Below, one piece after another: positions 8,278 through 16,808 of a stretch of DNA of 64,000 bases. The stretch is from Bradyrhizobium sp. CCGUVB4N (GTDB taxonomy: Bacteria > Pseudomonadota > Alphaproteobacteria > Rhizobiales > Xanthobacteraceae). Position 1 is the stretch's first letter. Every line of letters starts with the position of its first letter. The translations under genes and the position numbers were made by a program. The stretch covers positions 3,162,001 to 3,226,000 of the forward strand of contig NZ_JANADP010000001.1 in NCBI RefSeq assembly GCF_024199945.1, written 5' to 3'. Below the pieces are notes generated by a model, which did no database searches, had not been told where the DNA came from, and saw only the letters and a program-made list of their open reading frames with translations.

Positions 8278-11200
8278 TCATCGAAGAACCGTCTGGACCC
8301 GATTCCGCATCCGCCGACCAAGCCGGTGGTCGGCAACATGCTCTCGCTGGACTCGGCCGCGCCGGTGCAGCACCTGACGCGGCTTGCCAAGGAGCTCGGC
8401 CCGATCTTCTGGCTCGACATGATGGGCTCGCCGATCGTCGTCGTCTCCGGCCACGATCTGGTCGACGAACTTTCCGACGAGAAGCGCTTCGACAAGACCG
8501 TGCGCGGCGCGCTGCGGCGCGTGCGCGCGGTCGGCGGCGACGGCCTGTTCACGGCGGATACCAAGGAGCCGAACTGGAGCAAGGCGCACAACATCCTGCT
8601 GCAGCCGTTCGGCAATCGCGCGATGCAGTCGTATCACCCGAGCATGGTCGATATCGCCGAGCAGCTCGTGCACAAATGGGAGCGGCTCAACGCCGACGAC
8701 GAGATCGACGTCGTCCACGATATGACCGCGCTGACGCTGGATACGATCGGGCTGTGCGGTTTCGACTATCGCTTCAACTCGTTCTACCGGCGCGATTACC
8801 ATCCCTTCGTCGAGTCGCTGGTGCGCTCGCTCGAAACCATCATGATGACGCGCGGCCTGCCGTTCGAGCAGCTCTGGATGCAGAAGCGCCGGAAGACGCT
8901 GGGCGAAGACGTCGACTTCATGAACAAGATGGTCGACGAGATCATCGCCGAGCGCCGCAAGAGCGCGGAAGGGGTCGACGACAAGAAGGACATGCTGGCC
9001 GCGATGATGACCGGCGTCGACCGCTCGACCGGCGAGCAGCTCGACGACGTCAACATCCGCTACCAGATCAACACCTTCCTGATCGCGGGCCACGAAACCA
9101 CCAGCGGCCTGCTGTCCTATACGCTCTACGCGCTGCTCAAGCATCCGGACATTCTCAAGAAGGCCTATGACGAGGTCGACCGCGTCTTCGGGCCCAATGT
9201 CGATGCCAAGCCGACCTACCAGCAGGTGACGCAGCTCACCTACATCACGCAGATCCTGAAAGAGGCGCTGCGGCTTTGGCCGCCGGCGCCGGCCTACGGC
9301 ATCTCGCCGTTGAAGGACGAGACCCTCGGCGGCGGCAAGTACAAGCTCAGGAAGGGCACATTCACCACGATCCTGGTGACGGCGCTGCATCGCGATCCCT
9401 CGGTCTGGGGGCCCAATCCCGATGCGTTCGATCCAGAAAACTTCAGCAAGGAAGCCGAGGCCAAGCGGCCGATCAACGCCTGGAAGCCGTTCGGCAACGG
9501 CCAGCGCGCCTGCATCGGTCGCGGCTTCGCCATGCACGAGGCCGCGCTCGCGCTCGGCATGGTGCTGCAGCGTTTCAGGCTGATCGACCATCAGCGCTAC
9601 CAGATGCATCTGAAGGAAACGCTGACGATGAAGCCCGAGGGCTTCAAGATCAAGGTGCGTCCGCGCGCGGATCGCGAGCGCGGCGCCTATGGCGGGCCGG
9701 TCGCGGCAGCGGCTTCGGCGCCGCGGGCGCCACGTCAGCCGACTACGCGGCCCGGTCACAATACGCCGATGCTGGTGCTTTACGGCTCCAATCTCGGCAC
9801 CGCGGAAGAACTCGCGACGCGCATGGCCGATCTCGCAGAGATCAACGGCTTTGCCGTGCATCTCGGTCCGCTCGACGACTACGTCGGCAAGCTGCCGCAA
9901 CAGGGCGGCGTGCTGATCATCTGCGCCTCCTACAATGGGGCGCCGCCCGACAATGCGACGCAGTTCGTCAAATGGCTCGGCGACGATCTGCCGAAGGATG
10001 CCTTTGCCAACGTCCGCTACGCCGTGTTCGGCTGCGGCAACAGCGACTGGGCCGCGACCTATCAATCGGTGCCGCGGTTCATCGACGAGCAATTGTCGAA
10101 GCGTGGCGCACGTGCGGTCTATCCGCGCGGCGAGGGCGACGCGCGCAGCGATCTCGACGGCCAGTTCCAGAAGTGGTTCCCGGCCGCCGCTCAGGTCGCG
10201 ACCAAGGAATTCGGGATCGACTGGAATTTCACCCGCACCGCGGAGGACGATCCGCTCTACGCGATCGAGCCGGTCGCGGTGACCGCCGTCAACACCATCG
10301 TCACCCAGGGCGGCGCGGTGGCGATGAAGGTGCTGGTCAATGACGAGCTGCAGAACAAGGCTGGCGCCAATCCGTCGGAGCGCTCGACGCGTCATATCGA
10401 GGTGCAGCTGCCGGCCAACGTCACCTACCGCGTCGGCGATCATCTGAGCGTGGTCCCGCGCAACGATCCGACCCTGGTGGATTCGGTTGCCCGCCGCTTC
10501 GGCTTCCTGCCGGCCGACCAGATCAGGCTTCAGGTCGCCGAGGGCCGCCGCGCGCAATTGCCGGTCGGCGATGCCGTGTCGGTCGGACGCCTGCTCAGCG
10601 AGTTCGTCGAGCTGCAGCAAGTGGCGACACGCAAGCAGATCCAGATCATGGCCGAGCACACCCGTTGCCCCGTCACCAAGCCGAAGTTGCTGACCTTCGT
10701 CGGCGAGGAGGCCGAGCCGCTCGAGCGTTACCGCAGCGAAATTCTGGCGAAGCGCAAATCGGTGTTCGACCTGCTGCTCGAATATCCCGCCTGTGAATTG
10801 CCGTTTCACGTCTACCTGGAAATGCTCTCGCTGCTGGCGCCGCGCTACTACTCGATCTCGTCCTCGCCATCGGTCGATCCAGCGCGCTGCAGCGTCACGG
10901 TCGGCGTGGTCGAAGGGCCGGCGGCGTCGGGGCGTGGCACCTACAAGGGCATTTGCTCAAACTATCTCGCCAACCGCCGCGCGGGCGATACGGTCTACGC
11001 GACCGTGCGCGAGACCAAGGCCGGCTTCCGGCTTCCGGATAATCCATCCGTGCCAATCATCATGATCGGCCCCGGCACGGGACTGGCACCGTTCCGCGGT
11101 TTCCTTCAAGAGCGTGCCGCGCGCAAAGCCGAAGGCGCCGCGCTCGGTCCTGCCATGCTGTTCTTCGGCTGCCGCCACCCCGATCAGGACTTTCTCTATG

Positions 11201-11511
11201 TGGATGAGCTGAAGGCGCTCGCTGCAAGCGGGATCACCGAGCTGTTCACCGCGTTCTCGCGTGCGGACGGACCGAAGACCTATGTGCAGCACGTCCTCGC
11301 TGCGCAGAAGGACAAGGTCTGGCCGCTGATCGAGCAAGGCGCGATCATCTATGTCTGCGGCGACGGCAGCAAAATGGAGCCCGACGTGAAGGCGGCGCTG
11401 GTCGCGATTCATCGCGAGAAGAGCGGTAGCGATGCGGCTGCCAGTGCGCGTTGGATCGAGGAGATGGGCGCGAAGAACCGCTATGTGCTGGACGTCTGGG
11501 CCGGCGGATAG
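8275..11511 (+). CDS. Bifunctional cytochrome P450/NADPH-P450 reductase (CYP102 type)
   Basis: A 1078-aa self-sufficient monooxygenase of the P450-BM3 type, which hydroxylates or epoxidises medium- to long-chain fatty acids with NADPH and O2. The heme domain covers about residues 1-465, with I-helix AGHETTSG, ExxR (KEALRLWP) and Cys ligand motif FGNGQRACIG. The residues GDGLFTADTKEPNW keep the Phe equivalent to BM3 F87. After a Pro/Ala-rich linker come an FMN flavodoxin domain (about 495-650, LYGSNLGTAEELA), then FAD and NADPH-binding domains (RYYSISSSP, GPGTGLAPFRGFLQ) ending in DVWAGG. All catalytic elements are intact. Length matches BM3. No TetR repressor sits next to it, unlike BM3. Confidence 0.96.
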   Translation: MSSKNRLDPIPHPPTKPVVGNMLSLDSAAPVQHLTRLAKELGPIFWLDMMGSPIVVVSGHDLVDELSDEKRFDKTVRGALRRVRAVGGDGLFTADTKEPNWSKAHNILLQPFGNRAMQSYHPSMVDIAEQLVHKWERLNADDEIDVVHDMTALTLDTIGLCGFDYRFNSFYRRDYHPFVESLVRSLETIMMTRGLPFEQLWMQKRRKTLGEDVDFMNKMVDEIIAERRKSAEGVDDKKDMLAAMMTGVDRSTGEQLDDVNIRYQINTFLIAGHETTSGLLSYTLYALLKHPDILKKAYDEVDRVFGPNVDAKPTYQQVTQLTYITQILKEALRLWPPAPAYGISPLKDETLGGGKYKLRKGTFTTILVTALHRDPSVWGPNPDAFDPENFSKEAEAKRPINAWKPFGNGQRACIGRGFAMHEAALALGMVLQRFRLIDHQRYQMHLKETLTMKPEGFKIKVRPRADRERGAYGGPVAAAASAPRAPRQPTTRPGHNTPMLVLYGSNLGTAEELATRMADLAEINGFAVHLGPLDDYVGKLPQQGGVLIICASYNGAPPDNATQFVKWLGDDLPKDAFANVRYAVFGCGNSDWAATYQSVPRFIDEQLSKRGARAVYPRGEGDARSDLDGQFQKWFPAAAQVATKEFGIDWNFTRTAEDDPLYAIEPVAVTAVNTIVTQGGAVAMKVLVNDELQNKAGANPSERSTRHIEVQLPANVTYRVGDHLSVVPRNDPTLVDSVARRFGFLPADQIRLQVAEGRRAQLPVGDAVSVGRLLSEFVELQQVATRKQIQIMAEHTRCPVTKPKLLTFVGEEAEPLERYRSEILAKRKSVFDLLLEYPACELPFHVYLEMLSLLAPRYYSISSSPSVDPARCSVTVGVVEGPAASGRGTYKGICSNYLANRRAGDTVYATVRETKAGFRLPDNPSVPIIMIGPGTGLAPFRGFLQERAARKAEGAALGPAMLFFGCRHPDQDFLYVDELKALAASGITELFTAFSRADGPKTYVQHVLAAQKDKVWPLIEQGAIIYVCGDGSKMEPDVKAALVAIHREKSGSDAAASARWIEEMGAKNRYVLDVWAGG

Positions 11512-11517
11512 CTCGGG

Positions 11518-11610
11518 TCGTAGGGTGGGTTAGCGAAGCGTAACCCACCGTCCTTCGGCCAATGCAGAACGAAGTAGGTGGGTTACGCCTTCGGCTAACC
11601 CACCCTACGA
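11518..11610. repeat. Long palindromic intergenic repeat (GGTGGGTTA type)
   Basis: Two near-perfect inverted arms of about 32 bases, 11518-11549 and 11577-11610, each centred on GGTGGGTTA/TAACCCACC and each with its own small internal palindrome (TTAGCGAAGCGTAA; CGCCTTCGGC). It fills the gap between the P450 fusion and the next gene. This repeat type recurs in Bradyrhizobium intergenic regions (from general knowledge). It could fold as a large hairpin at the end of the P450 transcript. Confidence 0.75.
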
Positions 11611-11635
11611 ATTGCGATCGTGCTAAAGCACTCCC

Positions 11636-12310
11636 ATGATTCCCTGGGAAAAGATCGACACCGCCAAAATCCCCGGCTCCGACGAGGAGCTCCGCCTGAT
11701 GCGGCGGGGCAAGGAGTTTTCGATCAAGCTCGGCACCAACGAGCTGATGAACAACCGCCTGTCGGGTTCCGAGGCCGCGCTCGCAACGCTTGCGGCGAAA
11801 CAGCTCGAGACGGTGGCAAAGCCCGTCGTTCTCATCGGCGGCCTCGGCATGGGTTTTACGCTGCGCGCGGCGCTTACAGTGCTCGGAAGCAAAGCGAAAA
11901 TCGTGGTCTCCGAGCTCGTGCCGGCGGTTGTCGCCTGGGCGCGGGGGCCGATGGCGGAAGTGTTCGGCGACAGTCTCGATGATGCCAGGGTGAGCATCCG
12001 CGAGATCGACGTAGGCGAAATCATCCGGGCCAAGAGCGCGGCTTTCGACGCCATTCTGCTCGACGTCGACAACGGGCCGGAAGGTCTGACCCGAAAGGGC
12101 AATGACGCGCTCTACAGTGCAAGCGGTTTGGCGGCGGCGAGGACGGCGCTACGGCCGGGTGGCGTGCTTGCGGTCTGGTCGTCGGGGCCCAACCCCGCCT
12201 TCACCAAGCGCCTCGGGCGTGCCGGCTTCGATGTCAATGAAGTCGCTGTCCGCGCCACCGGCCGGGGCGGTGGCGCGCGTCATGTGATCTGGATTGCGAA
12301 GAAGAGTTAG
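11636..12310 (+). CDS. Spermidine synthase-like SAM-dependent methyltransferase-fold protein
   Basis: A 224-aa Rossmann-fold protein. The SAM-binding glycine motif is VVLIGGLGMGFTLRA (about residues 63-77), the acidic residue after strand 2 is in VVSELVPAVVAWA, and a DxD-type motif appears in FDAILLDVDNGPEGL. It is usually annotated as spermidine synthase-like, but it is shorter than true spermidine synthases and lacks the N-terminal beta domain, so polyamine synthesis is doubtful. It overlaps the convergent NTF2-like gene by 4 bases. Actual substrate unknown. Confidence 0.75.
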   Translation: MIPWEKIDTAKIPGSDEELRLMRRGKEFSIKLGTNELMNNRLSGSEAALATLAAKQLETVAKPVVLIGGLGMGFTLRAALTVLGSKAKIVVSELVPAVVAWARGPMAEVFGDSLDDARVSIREIDVGEIIRAKSAAFDAILLDVDNGPEGLTRKGNDALYSASGLAAARTALRPGGVLAVWSSGPNPAFTKRLGRAGFDVNEVAVRATGRGGGARHVIWIAKKS

Positions 12311-12771
12311 AACATCGTGTTGTTGTTCGCCGGATTGTCCGGGATCGGCTGAACGACGTCCCAATGTTCGACGATCTTGCCGTTCTCCAGCTTGAAGATG
12401 TCGACGATCGCGTTGCCTTTGGTACCGGGTTCGCGAACCGCGTTGACATGTAGGATGACGTAGTCGCCATCGACGAATGAGCGCTTGATCTCGCTGTGCG
12501 AGTTCGGGAACTTTTCACGCAAGAAGCCGATGAACTTTCGGAAGCCCTCCGGTCCATCGGCAGCGTTCGGATTGTGCTGGACGTAACGGTCGCCAACATA
12601 GGCGAGCGCTGCGTCGACGTCCTTCTGATTGAGACCTTTCTCGTAGAAGGCCAGCACAGCTTTGCGATTGGCTTCTTCCTGCGCGCTGCCGGCCATCGCG
12701 GCGGCGCTGGTGAGGGACAGCATGAGAGCCGAAGCGGCGACCATTGCCGCGGACCGAACGGTGAGATGCAT
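12307..12771 (-). CDS. Secreted SnoaL/NTF2-like polyketide-cyclase-family protein
   Basis: A 154-aa protein with a clear signal peptide (about residues 1-27, ending AAAMA) followed by one SnoaL-like domain. The family elements KAVLAFYEKGLNQKDVDAAL, YVQHNP, GPEGFRKF, DIFKLENGKIVEHWDVVQ and the final NNNTMF are all present. Such proteins are usually annotated as nuclear transport factor 2 family or SnoaL-like. The fold forms a cone-shaped pocket for small hydrophobic ligands. Export to the periplasm is predicted. Enzymatic activity is uncertain. Confidence 0.85.
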   Translation of the reverse strand: MHLTVRSAAMVAASALMLSLTSAAAMAGSAQEEANRKAVLAFYEKGLNQKDVDAALAYVGDRYVQHNPNAADGPEGFRKFIGFLREKFPNSHSEIKRSFVDGDYVILHVNAVREPGTKGNAIVDIFKLENGKIVEHWDVVQPIPDNPANNNTMF

Positions 12772-12898
12772 GTGAGCTCCAAGAGGCCGCGGCCCCTGTC
12801 TTGCGATTGAGGGAGGCTTCTATAGCCCTCGTGCCGTCTGACGTTAAGAGAGTAACCGTCAGCTCACATGGTCACCGCAAGGAGACCGGTGGTGTGGT

Positions 12899-13813
12899 TT
12901 ACGCCGCTTTCGCCGCCGCACCATGCGCATGTTTGTCGATGGCGTCGATGATCTCGGGCCAGAACCGCATCGGCAGCGCATGACCCATACCCTCGATCAT
13001 CAACAGCTTCGCACCCGGAATTGACTCGGCCGTGTCCTTGCCGCCCTCGGGACGGACCAGCGGATCGACGGTGCCGTGGATCACGAGCGTCGGCGTCTTG
13101 ACGCCGTGCAGTCTCTCCTTGCGGCTGCCAGAGGCGAGCACGGCGCGGAGCTGCCGGCCGACGCCGGCCGGATTGAGACCGCGCGCGAAGACCCGTTCGG
13201 CCCGGCCGGGATCGAGCGCTTCCTCCTCCGGAAAGGATCCGGCGCGCAAGACCTTCCAGGTCTCGCCGAAGCGGGTGATGAACTCTTCCTTGCTGCGCGG
13301 CGGCGGCGCCATCAGCATGGCGGAGGCCTCCCGTGTCGGCGGCGGCACGCGCGGATTGCCGGTGGTCGACATGATCGAGGTCAGCGAGCGCACGCGCTGT
13401 GGAAACGACAGCGTCACCTCCTGTGCGATCATGCCGCCCATGGACGCTCCGACCAGATGCGCCGACCTGATGCCCAGCGCGTCCATCAGGCCGACCGTGT
13501 CCTTGGCCATGTCGATCAGCTTGTAGGTTGCGGCCACGGGAATCCGGAGGAAGCGAAGCTTGAGCAGCTCGAGCGGCGTCAGCCGCTTGCCGCCGGTGAG
13601 ATGGCTCGACTTGCCGATGTCGCGGTTGTCGAACCGGATCACGCGAAAGCCGCGCGCGGCGAGCTGCTCACAGAACGCATCGTCCCAATGGATCATCTGC
13701 GCGCCGAGCCCCATGATCAGCAGCAGCGGCTCGGCGTTGTCGTTGCCGAAAATCTCGTAGCAGATGTCGATGCCGTTGGCGCGGAGGGTCTGGGGCGGCT
13801 GATGGGCGTTCAC
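12899..13813 (-). CDS. Alpha/beta hydrolase (RdmC/esterase-like)
   Basis: A 304-aa alpha/beta hydrolase with a Ser nucleophile in VGASMGGMIAQE (about residue 120), an oxyanion region LLLIMGLGAQMIHW, the motif FDNRDIGKSSH and a C-terminal His in IEGMGHALP. This pattern is common in esterases annotated as aclacinomycin methylesterase-like. No signal peptide. It is divergent from the PhaE-like/PhaC operon across a 178-base gap. It could act on acyl esters or on polymer-derived oligomers; the neighbourhood suggests but does not prove a link to PHA. Confidence 0.85.
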   Translation of the reverse strand: MNAHQPPQTLRANGIDICYEIFGNDNAEPLLLIMGLGAQMIHWDDAFCEQLAARGFRVIRFDNRDIGKSSHLTGGKRLTPLELLKLRFLRIPVAATYKLIDMAKDTVGLMDALGIRSAHLVGASMGGMIAQEVTLSFPQRVRSLTSIMSTTGNPRVPPPTREASAMLMAPPPRSKEEFITRFGETWKVLRAGSFPEEEALDPGRAERVFARGLNPAGVGRQLRAVLASGSRKERLHGVKTPTLVIHGTVDPLVRPEGGKDTAESIPGAKLLMIEGMGHALPMRFWPEIIDAIDKHAHGAAAKAA

Positions 13814-13911
13814 AGGCGTGTTCCCTTAACTTTGACCAATTTGGCTTTTGATCAATGCTGTATCGCACGGTTTCCCGCGGCAAAGAAGCCGTGTGCGCGG
13901 CACCCGCCGCT

Positions 13912-13927
13912 TGCCGGTTGACCGGCA
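13912..13927. promoter_or_regulatory. Inverted repeat in the hydrolase/phaE-like divergent promoter region
   Basis: Arms TGCCGGT and ACCGGCA (7 bp, perfect) separated by TG, about 65 bases upstream of the PhaE-like start. It could be an operator, but the sequence is GC-rich and no regulator gene is adjacent, so this is a weak call. Confidence 0.3.
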
Positions 13928-13991
13928 CCCCGCAACGGTGTGGTATGGCGGGAAAAGAAGGGCACAAGCCCTCCACATCGGGAGGATGCTG

Positions 13992-14372
13992 ATGACCGAC
14001 AAGATCACCGATCCGGTCGCCTTGTGGCAGAAGATGGTCGGCGACATGGAGAAGGGCTTCAACTCCTTCGCCACCAAGGCGATGGAGACGCCCGAATTCT
14101 CGCAGGCGATGAATCGTGCCGGCGGCGCTGCTGCAGGTGCTCAGAAGCAGTTCGGCGATCTCATGGAGAAGTACCTGCTCTCCATGAACCTGCCGAGCCG
14201 CGAGCAGATGACCGGCATCGCCGAGCGGTTGCAGTCGATCGAGGGGCAGCTCGGCGAGATCAGGTCGATGCTGAGCCAGATGTCGGCTCATTCAAGTGGA
14301 TCGTCGATCGATGCCGCACCGCGGCCGCCGCGCACAAAACGTCCGCCATCCGAAGGCGGAGAGCAAAAATGA
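13992..14372 (+). CDS. Small PhaE-like protein, candidate class III PHA synthase partner
   Basis: A 126-aa helical protein (MTDKITDPVALWQKMVGDMEKGFNSFA) with an amphipathic helix (GIAERLQSIEGQLGEIRSMLSQM) and a disordered Pro/Lys-rich tail. A GGGAGG ribosome site lies 6 bases before the ATG at 13992; an in-frame ATG at 13986 overlaps that site and is less likely. The stop overlaps the next ATG (ATGA), so it is coupled to the PhaC-like gene. Position and the helical C-terminal segment suggest a short PhaE-type subunit, although true PhaE proteins are about 350 aa. A phasin-like granule protein is the alternative. Confidence 0.65.
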   Translation: MTDKITDPVALWQKMVGDMEKGFNSFATKAMETPEFSQAMNRAGGAAAGAQKQFGDLMEKYLLSMNLPSREQMTGIAERLQSIEGQLGEIRSMLSQMSAHSSGSSIDAAPRPPRTKRPPSEGGEQK

Positions 14373-15451
14373 ACGCGCCGACGGGACTTGATTTCGCAGC
14401 AATCCCGGAGCGCATCCAGTCCGAGGTGCAGCGCGCGATCCAGCGCAGCATCAAGGGCGTCGAATATTTTTCGACCTCCGGTCCGACGCTCGGATCGACG
14501 CCGAAGGACGTGCTGCACTCGCGCGGTACGATGAGCCTCTACCACTATCGGTCGATGTCGGACGAGATCTACCGCGTGCCGGTGCTGGTGGTCATGGCGA
14601 CCACCAACCGCGGCTACATCCTCGATCTCGTGCCGGGCCAGAGTTTTATCGAGTTCCTGCTCAAGCGCGGCTACGACGTCTACATGCTCGACTGGAGCGC
14701 GCCGCGGCCGGAGGAGAAGAGCCTGCGGATGGAGGACTATGTCCTCGACTTCATCCCGGATTGCGTCCGTCGCGTGCAGGCCGATTCCGGCGAGCAGGAT
14801 GTCTCCGTCATCGGCTATTGCTTCGGCGGCGTGTTGTCACTGCTCTACGGCTCGATCTTCCCGGACGGGCCGATGAAGAACTTGATCTGCTTCACCACGC
14901 CGATCGACTTCCGCGAGATGAAGCTGTTTTCGAATTTCTCCGACCGGCGCTATTTCGACGTCGATCGCCTCGTCGACAGCGTCGGCAACGTGCCGCCTGA
15001 GATGATCCTGTCGTCATTCGAGATGCTGCGTCCGGCCTCGCGCGCAGTGAGCCAGATCCAGCTCTGGGAAAACATCTGGAACGACGAGTTCGTGAAATCG
15101 TACCGGATGTTCGACCGCTGGGCGACCGACACGCTGCCGCTCGCGGGCGAATATTTCCGCACCATCACCAAGGACCTGATGTGGGACAACAAGCTGTTCA
15201 ACGACACCATGTCGGTCGGCGGCCGCGCGGCGAAGCTCGAGAACATCAAGGTGCCGATGCTGCACGCGGTCGCCGAGCACGATCACATCGTCCCTTATGA
15301 GGCCGCAAAGCATCTGATCGCGAAGATCGGCTCCGCGGACAAGGAAGAGGTGATGCTGAAGGGCGGTCACGTCTCGCTGGTCGCCGGCGCCAACGCGGTG
15401 AAGCGGCTGTGGCCGAAACTGGATTCCTGGCTGGGAAAGAGATCGACATGA
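14369..15451 (+). CDS. phaC: Class III-type polyhydroxyalkanoate synthase (PhaC)
   Basis: A 360-aa alpha/beta hydrolase-fold protein of the class III PHA synthase size (about 355 aa; class I enzymes are about 590). The PhaC box is GYCFGG (Cys near residue 149), with Cys replacing the usual lipase Ser. Downstream are the catalytic Asp (AVAEHDHIVP) and His (KGGHVSLVAG). LYHYRSMSDEIYRVPVL and GYDVYMLDWSAP are typical. It would polymerise 3-hydroxyacyl-CoA on granule surfaces. It is translationally coupled on both sides (ATGA with the PhaE-like gene, ATGA with the GNAT gene). Activity may need the small upstream protein. Confidence 0.85.
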   Translation: MNAPTGLDFAAIPERIQSEVQRAIQRSIKGVEYFSTSGPTLGSTPKDVLHSRGTMSLYHYRSMSDEIYRVPVLVVMATTNRGYILDLVPGQSFIEFLLKRGYDVYMLDWSAPRPEEKSLRMEDYVLDFIPDCVRRVQADSGEQDVSVIGYCFGGVLSLLYGSIFPDGPMKNLICFTTPIDFREMKLFSNFSDRRYFDVDRLVDSVGNVPPEMILSSFEMLRPASRAVSQIQLWENIWNDEFVKSYRMFDRWATDTLPLAGEYFRTITKDLMWDNKLFNDTMSVGGRAAKLENIKVPMLHAVAEHDHIVPYEAAKHLIAKIGSADKEEVMLKGGHVSLVAGANAVKRLWPKLDSWLGKRST

Positions 15452-16041
15452 GTGAGCAGCGTGCCTATCCGCGTCGCGTCAAGACGGACGCCGGCGATAT
15501 CGAGATCCGTCTGATGTCGCCTGCGGACGAAGCCGCGGTGCTCGCCTTCGGCAAGGGCCTGCCGACGCATGACCTGCTGTTCCTGCCGCGCAACATCAGC
15601 GAGCCGAAAGTGCTGTCCGCCTGGGTCAAGGAGATCGAGCGTGGCGCGATCCAGAGCCTGCTCGCGGTGAAGGACGGCAAGGTCGTCGGTTGCGGCACGC
15701 TGGTGCGCGATCCCCACTCCTGGTCGCCCCATGTCGGCGAGATCCGCATGGTGGTGTCGCAGGACGTCCGCGGGAAGGGGGTGGGGAAGGCGCTGTCGCA
15801 GGAGACCTTTGCGCTTGCGCTCGGGGCCGGGCTGGAAAAGCTCTCGGTCCAGATGACGGTCGACCAGCAGGCGGCGATCGCGCTGTTCGAGAGCCTCGGC
15901 TTCAAGGCCGAGGCGCTGCTGCGGGACCATGTCCGGGATGTCGCCGGCAAGACCCATGACATCGTCGTGCTCGGCCACAACATCGCGCAGGTCCAGGCCC
16001 AGATGGAGGCCTATGGGCTGCCAGGCGCCGTCCAGCACTAG
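15448..16041 (+). CDS. GNAT family N-acetyltransferase
   Basis: A 197-aa GNAT-fold acetyltransferase. Acetyl-CoA binding motif A is VSQDVRGKGVGKAL (R/Q-x-x-G-x-G/A type, about residues 104-117), followed by LSVQMTVDQQAAIALFESLGFKAEA, the usual GNAT C-terminal block. Its ATG overlaps the PhaC stop (ATGA), so it is translated with the synthase. That makes it a candidate modifier of a granule-associated protein, or of a small molecule linked to acyl-CoA flux. This is inference only. Confidence 0.85.
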   Translation: MSEQRAYPRRVKTDAGDIEIRLMSPADEAAVLAFGKGLPTHDLLFLPRNISEPKVLSAWVKEIERGAIQSLLAVKDGKVVGCGTLVRDPHSWSPHVGEIRMVVSQDVRGKGVGKALSQETFALALGAGLEKLSVQMTVDQQAAIALFESLGFKAEALLRDHVRDVAGKTHDIVVLGHNIAQVQAQMEAYGLPGAVQH

Positions 16042-16173
16042 AAGCGCCGTCCGGCACTGGGTCATCATCCGGCGACCAAAAACCGGAAAACAACCCCATG
16101 CACAGTAGGGGTTGGCTACGAAGGCATCAGAATGCCTCCCGTTAAGGCTGTTCACGGTTTCGTGATATCGCAG

Positions 16174-16191
16174 TGCAATAAGAATATTGCA
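16174..16191. promoter_or_regulatory. Perfect palindrome upstream of the phasin gene, candidate PhaR operator
   Basis: Arms TGCAATA and TATTGCA (7 bp, perfect) around AGAA, overlapping the predicted -35 of the phasin promoter and 95 bases before the phasin ATG. PhaR-type repressors bind TGC-rich palindromes at phasin promoters in other alphaproteobacteria (established for Rhodobacter and Paracoccus). No phaR gene is in this window, so the regulator would be encoded elsewhere. Confidence 0.55.
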
Positions 16192-16216
16192 TCGCACAAT
16201 TAACTATGCCATATAA
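16187..16216 (+). promoter_or_regulatory. phaP: Putative sigma-70 promoter for the phasin gene
   Basis: A -35-like TTGCAT (16187-16192) and a -10-like ATATAA (16211-16216) spaced by 18 bases. The -35 overlaps the right arm of the palindrome above, so a bound repressor would block RNA polymerase. The local sequence is AT-rich against a GC-rich background. Confidence 0.4.
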
Positions 16217-16285
16217 GCCGTGCCCCGGGCCAAAACCGGACGGGGTGAGCCCATAGCTCAGCCCAATGAGGATGGAGAGACCCCA

Positions 16286-16741
16286 ATGACCACCGAAACC
16301 AACACCGCTTTCGAAGGCTTCAAGGACGCGTTCAAGAACATCCAGAACCTGGAAGTTCCCGAAGCGGCCCGTGAGTTCGTCAAGAAGACTGCCAACACTG
16401 CCAAGGACCGTGCTGCCGAGGCTTTCGCTGGCTCCGAGCGCGTGACCGCCGCCGTCGAGAACGCGGTGACCGAGTCCGTCGCCGAGGCCGGCAAGATCAG
16501 CCGCAACATCCAGCAGGCGATCTATGACGACGCCCAGGCGTTCTTCGCCGGCATCGACCAGCTCGCGTCCGCCAAGTCGTTCAGCGAAGCCGTCGAGATC
16601 CAGTCGAGCCTGCTCCGCGCCCGCGGCGAAACCTTCGTCTCGCGCGCCAAGGCGACCACCGATTATCTCGGCAAGCTCGCCGCCAACGGTGCGAAGTCCG
16701 CTCAGGACAACTTTGCCAAGGTCTACACCAAGACCGCCTGA
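16286..16741 (+). CDS. phaP: Phasin family protein
   Basis: A 151-aa granule-coating phasin (Phasin_2 type). It is almost wholly helical and rich in Ala, Glu and Lys, with no Cys. The core EIQSSLLRARGETFVSRAKATTDYLGKLA is the conserved phasin segment, and the N-terminal half has EVPEAAREFVKKTANTAKDRA. A GGAGAGA ribosome site precedes the ATG. It probably coats PHA granules in the cytoplasm. The gene is monocistronic: a candidate operator and promoter lie upstream and a strong terminator follows. It lies about 245 bases after the PhaE-like/PhaC/GNAT operon. Confidence 0.94.
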   Translation: MTTETNTAFEGFKDAFKNIQNLEVPEAAREFVKKTANTAKDRAAEAFAGSERVTAAVENAVTESVAEAGKISRNIQQAIYDDAQAFFAGIDQLASAKSFSEAVEIQSSLLRARGETFVSRAKATTDYLGKLAANGAKSAQDNFAKVYTKTA

Positions 16742-16772
16742 TCCGGCGCCCTGAGTCCAAACTGAAATTTGA

Positions 16773-16800
16773 GGCCCGCTTCGGCGGGCCTTTTGTTTTT
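16773..16800 (+). terminator. Rho-independent terminator after phasin
   Basis: Stem GGCCCGC/GCGGGCC closing a TTCG tetraloop, followed by TTTTGTTTTT. A textbook intrinsic terminator, 32 bases after the phasin stop. Confidence 0.92.
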
Positions 16801-16808
16801 TGCGCTGC

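Noticed and set aside
8278..10809. An 843-codon open frame on the minus strand opposite the P450 fusion
   Set aside because: It is the antisense shadow of a GC-rich gene; the plus-strand P450-reductase has all family motifs, and the shadow has no recognisable domain or ribosome site.
11636..12310. A true spermidine synthase
   Set aside because: The protein is too short and lacks the N-terminal beta domain; only the SAM-type Rossmann core is supported.
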